Below, one piece after another: positions 7,382-11,820 of a stretch of 14,605 bases of DNA. Position 1 is the stretch's first letter. Each line of letters begins with the position of its first letter. The DNA comes from an uncultured Desulfarculaceae bacterium (lineage in GTDB: Bacteria > Desulfobacterota > Desulfarculia > Desulfarculales > Desulfarculaceae), in contig CALERA010000108.1 in the NCBI GenBank assembly GCA_937908275.1, positions 1 to 14,605 on the forward strand, read 5' to 3'. Made by a program: the position numbers and the translations under genes. Under the pieces are notes generated by a model that searched no databases, had not been told where the DNA came from, and saw only the letters and a program-made list of their open reading frames with translations.

Positions 7382-7557
7382 ATTTTCACGCTCAGGCGTT
7401 CCACGGGGGAGCTGCCGAGGGCGTAGTTGTGGTCGATGGTCAAATCCACCCTGAGGCCATTTCGGGCGGCTATGGCTAGGGCCACATTCAAATGCTCCAC
7501 GACTGCACGAACCTTAGAGGCCGCATTGTGGAGAGTGTCTTGGTCGTTGGCTGTCAT
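7354..7557 (-). CDS. hypothetical small protein
   Basis: A 67-residue protein of unknown function. An N-terminal helix (ASKVRAVVEHLNVALAIAAR) is followed by a short beta segment (LRVDLTIDH) and a C-terminal strand (VERLSVKIWQ), suggesting a compact alpha-beta fold. The ATG at 7557 is eight bases after the upstream stop; the nearest GGAG is about 13 bases away, so initiation may rely on coupling. Confidence 0.65.
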   Translation of the reverse strand: MTANDQDTLHNAASKVRAVVEHLNVALAIAARNGLRVDLTIDHNYALGSSPVERLSVKIWQPVPESA

Positions 7558-7565
7558 TGTGGTTC

Positions 7566-7976
7566 TTACTCCAGTCCCCAGCAGGCGGGATTGGTCGGCC
7601 AGGCCAAACGGCGCGCCCAGGGCTCACCATGAGACAGGGCACAGGCAACAGTGAAACGCATGGTACCGCCCGGAGCCTCGCACCTCATGAAGGCCCCGAA
7701 AAGGATATGAGTGGTCATCATCCCGGCGATGGCCTCAAGAAGATCGTCCACCAGGACATGCCCCCGCCCACCATCAGGCCATCTCTTGGTTATCATTGCG
7801 TCGAGATCTTCAATGGCCTGCTGTAGGCCATCGGGGTTGGAAAATTTCTCGATGCGATGGCTCAGGGAGACATCGGCCGCGGCGCTGCCATAATTGACGG
7901 GGCCTGCCCCACTCCACCCCGTCCAGCAGATGTCGGGAAGCCGATGCCTGGCGATATTCTTGTGACGCTTTCTCAT
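7566..7976 (-). CDS. hypothetical phage protein
   Basis: A 136-residue protein, not recognised. The basic N-terminus (MRKRHKNIARHR) is followed by a helical region (DGLQQAIEDLDAMITKRW), a hydrophobic helix around LLEAIAGMMTTHILFGAFM, and a C-terminus rich in Trp and Arg. The ATG at 7976 overlaps the upstream stop as ATGA; the longer frame to 8156 lies antisense-like within the Mor-like gene and is rejected. No metal or nucleotide motif is seen. Confidence 0.65.
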   Translation of the reverse strand: MRKRHKNIARHRLPDICWTGWSGAGPVNYGSAAADVSLSHRIEKFSNPDGLQQAIEDLDAMITKRWPDGGRGHVLVDDLLEAIAGMMTTHILFGAFMRCEAPGGTMRFTVACALSHGEPWARRLAWPTNPACWGLE

Positions 7977-8299
7977 GCCGCCACATCCTGGCGGCTGGCT
8001 TCGCGCCCGCGCTCCAGAATGGCCCGGATATGTCGCACACTCAAGCCAAAGGCCCGCGCCAATTCCTTGTGGTTGTGGCCGGTGAATTGAGCGCGTATGG
8101 AAGCATCGCGAGCGGTCAGACCCAAGCGGCCACCAGTGGGGAAATAGACCATGCAACCACCAAAACGCGCCAAGATCGTCCCCATGGCCTCGTGGCCCAC
8201 GATGTCATAAAGGTCCTGCATCTCTTCGTTCAGATCTGCGCGGTCAAAGACCGGAATGGTGCCGGACGGCTGATTATCGGCGGGATGGTGCAGGCTCAT
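7973..8299 (-). CDS. Mor-like transcription activator
   Basis: A 108-residue protein whose C-terminal part matches the Mor/C activator family known from phage Mu: an N-terminal dimerisation-like helix (VGHEAMGTILARFGG), a short beta segment (CMVYFPTGG), then RDASIRAQF and a helix-turn-helix, HNHKELARAFGLSVRHIRAIL (about 75-95). Mor proteins bind DNA as dimers and recruit RNA polymerase. Here it sits second in the leftward operon, so it may control its own operon or later genes. The ATG at 8299 overlaps the upstream stop (ATGA) and has GGAAGG upstream. Confidence 0.8.
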   Translation of the reverse strand: MSLHHPADNQPSGTIPVFDRADLNEEMQDLYDIVGHEAMGTILARFGGCMVYFPTGGRLGLTARDASIRAQFTGHNHKELARAFGLSVRHIRAILERGREASRQDVAA

Positions 8300-8538
8300 G
8301 CCGCCACCTTCCCTCGATCTCCACGACAGGCGCGGGACAGGAAGGGGGAGCCCGGACGGCAGGCGCAGGGCCGGATTAGCAGGCCCGACACCGCGGCCAT
8401 GGGCTGGCCGCAGAAGGGACAGCGCCGGCCGGCGACCTGGGCCGGGCCAGTTTCGGAAGGGGTGGTTGCGGCCGGCATGGGACCGGCCGAGGTCGAAGGC
8501 TGGGTGTTGCGTCGATTACGACGACGATAGCCCGACAT
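8296..8538 (-). CDS. zinc-ribbon-like small protein
   Basis: An 80-residue basic protein with a disordered Pro/Thr/Ala-rich N-terminus and a Cys cluster RRCPFCGQPM, then RPCAC, spaced like a two-knuckle zinc site. The ATG at 8538 is chosen because GGAGGA lies five bases upstream (8543-8548); an in-frame GTG at 8550 would include that site. It is the first gene after the candidate promoter, and its leader contains the 28-base repeat. Function unknown. Confidence 0.72.
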   Translation of the reverse strand: MSGYRRRNRRNTQPSTSAGPMPAATTPSETGPAQVAGRRCPFCGQPMAAVSGLLIRPCACRPGSPFLSRACRGDRGKVAA

Positions 8539-8553
8539 GGATTCCTCCACATC

Positions 8554-8581
8554 GGGCTCGCGGGGCTGGTCGGCTGTTGGC
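8554..8581 (+). repeat. 28-base perfect direct repeat, copy 1
   Basis: Starts GGGCTCGCGGGG and ends CGGCTGTTGGC. It is identical over 28 bases to 10617-10644, in the same strand orientation. This copy occupies the first 28 or so transcribed bases of the leftward operon and ends five bases before the Shine-Dalgarno of the zinc-ribbon gene. Confidence 0.95.
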
Positions 8582-8588
8582 TATGAAG

Positions 8589-8617
8589 AGGCTAGCAGGT
8601 CAGGAAGTGGGTGTCAA
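8589..8617 (-). promoter_or_regulatory. candidate leftward operon promoter
   Basis: On the minus strand TTGACA (8612-8617, perfect consensus -35) is followed after 17 bases by TAGCCT (8589-8594, a partial -10). Transcription would start near 8582, giving a leader of about 44 bases before the zinc-ribbon start codon. It is the best -35/-10 pair seen ahead of the leftward train of small genes. Confidence 0.55.
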
Positions 8618-8627
8618 GGGGGATTTC

Positions 8628-8729
8628 TCAGCGGCCAAACATCCTCAGCCCCAGGGAGGTGAGCACAAAGCCCAGGATGGCGTAGGTGACCGCCAGGAAG
8701 ATGCCCACCGGGATCGCGGCGATGCCTAT
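8628..8729 (-). pseudogene. C-terminal remnant of a membrane protein
   Basis: On the minus strand, in a different frame from its neighbours, a GC-rich stretch encodes about 33 residues: IGIAAIPVGIFLAVTYAILG followed by FVLTSLGLRMFGR and a stop at 8628-8630. This is a credible transmembrane helix with a basic end. No start codon with a ribosome-binding site precedes it, because the 3' end of the AT-richer lipoprotein gene lies directly upstream. It looks like the tail of a gene cut by insertion of that lipoprotein gene. A TTG start inside the lipoprotein gene is possible but unlikely. Confidence 0.45.
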
Positions 8730-9100
8730 TTGTATCCTGCCTGGAAATTTCCGTAGGCGATAACCGTACCGTTGCAAATAACGAACTGATGAGACTGAAA
8801 ACCGGTATATCCTCCCATTCGGTTTTTCGCATTAATCAGACAAACCAGCCCCCAGCCGTATTCAATTTGCCCGTGTCTATTAACCCATACCTTACGGGGG
8901 CTATTGGGAAATTCATATAAGGCAGAGACAGGATCAATTAAAACCAAGCGCATGTAGTTTTTGATTATTTCTTGGTAATTCTCTGGCTCTGGTCCGTAAT
9001 ATGCATTGTCAAGCTCTGCGGGCGTTGGCTGCTTGATCCCGCAACCAAGTAATAGCAACAAAGCAAACAGTAGCATTAATTTCATCATATATTTTGCCAT
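8726..9100 (-). CDS. prophage lipoprotein (moron-like)
   Basis: A 124-residue lipoprotein. Residues 1-22 are a lipoprotein signal peptide (basic start, LMLLFALLLLL core, lipobox LLGC with the lipidated Cys at 20), so it is exported and membrane-anchored. The mature part holds YYGPEPENYQEIIKNYM, then DPVSALYEF and NAKNRMGGYTGF, a pattern I recognise from a widespread small lipoprotein family of unknown role. The ATG at 9100 has AAGGTGG upstream. Its GC content, about 43-48% in hand-counted lines, is far below that of its neighbours (a line in the zinc-ribbon gene is near 77%). A -10-like GATAAT precedes it, so it is probably expressed from the prophage on its own. Confidence 0.85.
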   Translation of the reverse strand: MAKYMMKLMLLFALLLLLGCGIKQPTPAELDNAYYGPEPENYQEIIKNYMRLVLIDPVSALYEFPNSPRKVWVNRHGQIEYGWGLVCLINAKNRMGGYTGFQSHQFVICNGTVIAYGNFQAGYK

Positions 9101-9120
9101 AGTTACCACCTTTAAATGTA

Positions 9121-9126
9121 ATTATC
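9121..9126 (-). promoter_or_regulatory. possible -10 box of lipoprotein gene
   Basis: Minus-strand GATAAT preceded by TGAT-like sequence lies about 20 bases upstream of the lipoprotein ATG, in an AT-rich island. No good -35 element is seen. An independent promoter is typical of genes inserted between phage operons, but the call rests on one hexamer. Confidence 0.3.
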
Positions 9127-9238
9127 ATCCCAGCTTTGCCGCGCCCTTTGCCGAGCTGCCCGAAAAAGGTTGAGGTCCAACACTCCCGGCGGCAGGTCCG
9201 GCCTAAAGGCCTTATCCAGCCCGAGTTGACACCTATCC

Positions 9239-9778
9239 TCACTGTTGCCCACCCCCCGATGCCCTGTTTTGGCGCCCGCTGTGCTGCAATGGAGGTTCGT
9301 GACACCGGGGGCGGCCTGCTTCGATTGCCACACCGGACCTAAAGGACCGGATATTTCGCTTCAGGGATTCATCCCATTCGCCGGGCAGGCCTGGGGACCG
9401 GAGCACGTCAAGAGTTTCTTCAAGGAGGATACGTTCATCCTCCAGCAACGGGCATTGGTTCCATGTCGGAAGAGTAATTATCGCCTGTGAGGGTGGTGCA
9501 ATCGGCTGGGGTGCGGCTAGAGATCTGTTATCCCCCTTACCCGTCAACAACCAATCGACTGAAACTTCATTGTCAATCGCCCAGTTTACAAGCTCTCTAT
9601 AGGGAAGCTTTGCCGCCCCACCGGGCTTATAGCCAGATTCCGCAACCTGCACCAGATTACTAAGCCACTGCGGACTTCTGCCTAGGGCTTTTGCCACTTC
9701 CTTATCAGAAGAGAGGCCCGTCTTCGCTTTAATCCTGCCGATAATGGCAGGCATATCAAGTAGATCTGGGTAATCCAA
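9239..9778 (-). CDS. CI-type phage repressor, no peptidase domain
   Basis: A 179-residue protein. The N-terminal 80 residues match the phage CI repressor helix-turn-helix family: IIGRIKAKTGLSSDKEVAKA, then LGRSPQWLSNL, LPYRELVNWAIDNEVSVDWL and the closing LLTGKG. It lacks the C-terminal S24 peptidase domain that lets RecA-triggered repressors cleave themselves. Instead a short helical region follows (EDERILLEETLDVL, then ESLKRNIRSF), probably for oligomerisation. The last 30 or so residues look like read-through of non-coding sequence. The frame-opening TTG at 9778 and the ATG at 9754 both lack a Shine-Dalgarno, so the start is unsure. It is divergent from the ribbon-helix-helix gene. Confidence 0.82.
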   Translation of the reverse strand: MDYPDLLDMPAIIGRIKAKTGLSSDKEVAKALGRSPQWLSNLVQVAESGYKPGGAAKLPYRELVNWAIDNEVSVDWLLTGKGDNRSLAAPQPIAPPSQAIITLPTWNQCPLLEDERILLEETLDVLRSPGLPGEWDESLKRNIRSFRSGVAIEAGRPRCHEPPLQHSGRQNRASGGGQQ

Positions 9779-9796
9779 GATTTCTGTATTTTCTGC

Positions 9797-9831
9797 TTGC
9801 TTAAATCCAAGTTTCTTGTAATACTACGAAC
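9797..9831 (+). promoter_or_regulatory. candidate control region with operator
   Basis: Between the divergent regulators lies an imperfect palindrome at 9811-9831, GTTtcTtGTA-A-TACtAcgAAC, with seven of ten positions paired around A9821. It overlaps a possible rightward promoter, TTGCTT (9797-9802), 16 bases, TAATAC (9819-9824). A repressor bound here would silence rightward transcription. The promoter elements are weak matches; the palindrome is the firmer observation. Confidence 0.4.
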
Positions 9832-9861
9832 CACATCGAACTTCAAAGCCGTGAGGTTGAA

Positions 9862-10062
9862 ATGGCTCGCAGCAAAAACAAGCACCTGCCTCCGCCCATA
9901 TCGGTCCGCTTCTTCGAAGAGGACCAAGTCAGGATCGAGCGCGCCGCCGAAGCCAGGGGTTACCAGCGGGCAGCGTTCATCCGATTCGCTGCCCTCAAGC
10001 TGGCAAGCGAAGTGCTGAACGAAGGCTCCGAAATCCACCGTAATACGCAACAGGCCGCCTAG
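9862..10062 (+). CDS. ribbon-helix-helix regulator (Arc-like)
   Basis: A 66-residue protein with a beta strand (PPPISVRFFEEDQVRIE) followed by two helices (RAAEARGYQRAAFIRFAALK), the layout of Arc/CopG ribbon-helix-helix DNA-binding proteins, which act as dimers. It is the first gene rightward from the CI-type repressor, the slot that Cro occupies in lambda, so it is probably an early regulator that may repress the same control region. GAGG lies five to six bases before the ATG. Identification is from the fold pattern, and the targets are unknown. Confidence 0.8.
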   Translation: MARSKNKHLPPPISVRFFEEDQVRIERAAEARGYQRAAFIRFAALKLASEVLNEGSEIHRNTQQAA

Positions 10063-10099
10063 GCAAGCCTTTTTGCCAAGGTGGCATAGGTCTGCCTGC

Positions 10100-10132
10100 C
10101 ACAACTACACAATTTTTTGCATGGGAGTTGTG
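10100..10132 (+). promoter_or_regulatory. inverted repeat before the CII-like gene
   Basis: CACAACT (10100-10106) and AGTTGTG (10126-10132) form a perfect seven-base inverted repeat with 19 bases between. The right arm overlaps the GGGAG Shine-Dalgarno (10123-10127) of the next gene. It could be an operator half-site pair or an RNA hairpin that masks the ribosome-binding site. Confidence 0.35.
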
Positions 10133-10137
10133 CGCGA

Positions 10138-10605
10138 ATGCGGAAGAGAAACGACCTCTCTGAAATTCTTTACGAGGTGCTGATCAACACCCATCGCGGG
10201 TGCGTCGCTGAGGTTGCCATGGAAGCGGGGATGGCCGAGCGGACGGTCTATGACTACTGCCAAAGCAATCGGGCCAATCCGCCGGTCACCATCTTCGTGG
10301 CCGGCTATTTGGTCACCAAGGATCCGCGCCTGGAGAGGCTGATCACCCCGGCCGGCTACAAGCTGATCCCGGCCGACATCGCCTGTCCGGCCACCAGCGA
10401 CTACGAGCGGGAGTTGGGCGACGTGGAGATGGCCGTCTCTGGGCTGCGGCGGGAGGTGCGCCAGGCCCGGGACGACGACGGCGTGATCGACAAGCGCGAA
10501 CTGGTGGACATCCAGCGCCGTTGCAACGAGGTGCGCGAGCAGCTTGCCGAGGTGGAGGCCCTGGCGGCGATGGAAGCCAAGGGCATGCGGGTGGTGAAGA
10601 GCTAG
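10138..10605 (+). CDS. CII-like phage regulatory protein
   Basis: A 155-residue protein resembling the Phage_CP76/CII regulatory family: an N-terminal helical region with a helix-turn-helix (VAEVAMEAGMAERTVYDYCQ, about 23-42), then a second segment (PPVTIFVAGYLVTKDPRLE) and AGYKLIPA, the region where family members read 'xxGY.lvp'. The C-terminal third is a coiled coil (ELVDIQRRCNEVREQLAEVE). In other phages such proteins promote repressor synthesis and lysogeny. The ATG at 10138 has GGGAG about ten bases upstream; a TTG start at 10117 would include that site. It lies downstream of the ribbon-helix-helix gene in the rightward operon. Confidence 0.72.
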   Translation: MRKRNDLSEILYEVLINTHRGCVAEVAMEAGMAERTVYDYCQSNRANPPVTIFVAGYLVTKDPRLERLITPAGYKLIPADIACPATSDYERELGDVEMAVSGLRREVRQARDDDGVIDKRELVDIQRRCNEVREQLAEVEALAAMEAKGMRVVKS

Positions 10606-10616
10606 TAACTCAACCA

Positions 10617-10644
10617 GGGCTCGCGGGGCTGGTCGGCTGTTGGC
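10617..10644 (+). repeat. 28-base perfect direct repeat, copy 2
   Basis: Identical to 8554-8581 over 28 bases, and placed 12 bases after the CII-like stop codon. In the rightward transcript this copy has the sequence exactly complementary to the leader of the leftward operon. Here the repeat can also fold with downstream CCAACCGCCCCCGC (about 10649-10662) into an imperfect hairpin. Confidence 0.95.
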
Positions 10645-10681
10645 ACTCCAACCGCCCCCGCGACGCCCGGGAGGCAAATCC

Positions 10682-10876
10682 ATGCAGGACACGAAGCAGG
10701 ACCAAGGCCGGACCACGCCGTCTCTGGCGATGATGAGCGCCGGTCCGTTGAGCAAGCACCTGGCCGCCCTGGCGGCGGCTGGCATCAAGCGCCGGCCGCT
10801 GGCCCCGGGCGAGAGCTACGCCAAGGGCCTGCCCGAGGCCGAGTGGCCGAAGGTGCCCGGCGGGGAGGCGGCGTGA
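10682..10876 (+). CDS. hypothetical small protein
   Basis: A 64-residue protein, not recognised. It has a polar N-terminus, a small Ala-rich helix (LSKHLAALAAAGIKRRPLAP) and a Gly/Pro-rich tail. The ATG at 10682 is chosen over a frame starting at 10640 because GGGAGG lies seven to eight bases upstream. Its stop overlaps the next start (TGATG). Its position with other small early genes suggests an accessory or host-takeover role, without direct evidence. Confidence 0.62.
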   Translation: MQDTKQDQGRTTPSLAMMSAGPLSKHLAALAAAGIKRRPLAPGESYAKGLPEAEWPKVPGGEAA

Positions 10877-11139
10877 TGGAAGACATGGAGTTGAAGGCCA
10901 AGCTTGAACACATGGTTTCGCAGGGTGAAGCGGCCTTTGCGCGCATAGGGGAACATGCCATCGCAAACATGCCGACCATGCGCGACCGCTTCGCCATGGC
11001 AGCGCTGACGGGTTGGCTCATCACTTTGGGGACTCGCGCTGGTGAGCAGGGTTACACGGACCATGGGGCCTGTGGGGAGGCGGCGCGTCTTGCCTATGAA
11101 ACCGCTGACGCCATGCTGTCGGCCAGGGAGGCGGCGTGA
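10876..11139 (+). CDS. hypothetical small phage protein
   Basis: An 87-residue helical protein. The pattern MRDRFAMAALTGWLIT then EAARLAYETADAMLSARE resembles a common phage small protein of unknown function that ends in 'AYxxADAMLxAR'. The ATG at 10876 overlaps the upstream stop (TGATG), with GGGGAGG seven bases ahead; a start at 10843 lies inside the previous gene. The downstream junction repeats the same 16 bases. Confidence 0.7.
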   Translation: MEDMELKAKLEHMVSQGEAAFARIGEHAIANMPTMRDRFAMAALTGWLITLGTRAGEQGYTDHGACGEAARLAYETADAMLSAREAA

Positions 11140-11246
11140 TGTCCTGGTGGGAGCCCTGGGCCTGGTGGGCGGTGATGGTGGCCGCGCTGCTGGCGGTCGG
11201 AGCCATGGCAGACGCCGTGATCCAGGCTGCGCGGGAATGTGAGTGA
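11139..11246 (+). CDS. 35-residue single-pass membrane peptide
   Basis: A short gene whose ATG overlaps the upstream TGA (TGATG), with GGGAGG upstream. The product opens with Trp-rich SWWEPWAWWAVM and continues as a hydrophobic helix (VAALLAVGAMADAVIQAA) to a polar end (RECE). One membrane-spanning segment is predicted, with the aromatic face at the N-terminal interface. It resembles the tiny phage membrane proteins often encoded beside early genes, but the sequence is not one I can name. Confidence 0.62.
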   Translation: MSWWEPWAWWAVMVAALLAVGAMADAVIQAARECE

Positions 11247-11423
11247 ATTTGAAGTGCCTCACGGGTGCAGCCACCGCTTGCGAGCTTCTCCCCGTGCCGT
11301 GGCCTTCGAGCCACGGGGGACCGGGTAACCGCAAACGTCTGATGCGGCCGGCCCGAAAGTGCAGACGCGTCGAACGTCGGGCGGCGCTGGCGTGACAGCC
11401 CGGAGAGACGGGCCTTTAACCAT
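11247..11423 (+). other. structured non-coding stretch with pseudoknot
   Basis: No protein gene is convincing here. A strong hairpin occupies 11297-11316 (CCGTGGC/GCCACGG, loop CTTCGA). An H-type pseudoknot is formed by CGTCTG (11336-11341) with CAGACG (11362-11367), interlocked with GCCCGA (11351-11356) and TCGGGC (11377-11382); all 12 pairs are Watson-Crick. A small hairpin GCCCG/CGGGC at 11398-11413 followed by CTTT could end an RNA. Whether this is a separate RNA or the 5' part of the following one is not clear. Confidence 0.45.
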
Positions 11424-11600
11424 GGTGGCTGCGGCGTGGTGGGAACACGCTGAGAATTGAAGCCGGGGATGAAAGGTCTCGGGGACCCCGGCAATCCTAG
11501 GTTTCAAGCGCCTGGCCATGCGGTCCTTGCGTACACGCCATGTAGGGCGCTTGGCTAATCCCAGGGACCAAGCCGGTTCGAATCCGGCCAGCCACCACCC
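11424..11600 (+). ncRNA. tRNA-like structured RNA, class unknown
   Basis: GGTGGCTG (11424-11431) pairs perfectly with CAGCCACC (11589-11596). The T-arm GCCGG-TTCGAAT-CCGGC (11572-11588) abuts it with no gap, as in tRNA. Two bases after the 5' strand comes a D-like arm, GCGT/ACGC (11434-11450), with a GG-containing loop. Between them are GCCGGGG/CCCCGGC (11462-11492), CAAGCGCC/GGCGCTTG (11505-11553) and TTGG/CCAA (11551-11571; this overlaps the previous helix, so they are alternatives). GGTCC in one loop can pair with GGACC downstream, a possible pseudoknot. The 3' tail is A-CCCC-A. There is no anticodon arm and no tmRNA tag with an Ala-rich end. It may be an interrupted or decayed tRNA, a tmRNA-like molecule or a new class. 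Confidence 0.55.
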
Positions 11601-11613
11601 CAATGAGGACGAA

Positions 11614-11820
11614 ATGCCAAAGGCCCCGCACATAAACTGCCGCCATTTTGAGGTTAAGGGCGAGGTCACCCGCTACGGGGCCTGCTCTATCCGAGCCGGC
11701 GGCTGCGTCACCTGCTGCCTTTTGTGCGGCCTGCGCGAGACTGCCGAGCGGGTGGCCCCCAGCGGATGGAAATATCAGGCCCCGGGCTGCAAGCGGGCCT
11801 GCAAGGGAGTGGTGGAATAA
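11614..11820 (+). CDS. Cys-rich small protein
   Basis: A 68-residue protein with eight cysteines (HINCRHF near the start, CSIRAGGCVTCCLLCG in the middle, CKRAC near the end), likely to bind one or two zinc ions. Similar small Cys-rich proteins occur in phage recombination regions. The ATG at 11614 has GAGG six bases upstream. A longer frame beginning at 11518 translates the tRNA-like RNA (giving the tell-tale GSNPAS of a T-arm) and is rejected. Its stop overlaps the next gene (TAATG). Confidence 0.72.
   Translation: MPKAPHINCRHFEVKGEVTRYGACSIRAGGCVTCCLLCGLRETAERVAPSGWKYQAPGCKRACKGVVE

Noticed and set aside
8614..8832. A 72-codon minus-strand frame over the lipoprotein end
   Set aside because: A different frame of the same stretch encodes the hydrophobic remnant, and this one is His/Pro-rich shadow sequence.
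9009..9333. Two minus-strand frames between the lipoprotein and repressor genes
   Set aside because: They overlap real genes at both ends, have no ribosome site and no recognisable pattern.
10105..10788. A 227-codon minus-strand open frame
   Set aside because: It is antisense to the CII-like gene; residue composition is typical of a GC-rich shadow and no ribosome site is seen.
11424..11600. A canonical tmRNA, selC or group I intron-containing tRNA
   Set aside because: No tag peptide frame ending in Ala-Ala, no anticodon arm or long-variable-arm layout of tRNA-Sec, and the internal segment is too short for a group I intron.
11518..11613. N-terminal extension of the Cys-rich protein
   Set aside because: It translates the tRNA-like RNA, including the T-arm (giving GSNPAS), and the ATG at 11614 has its own ribosome site.
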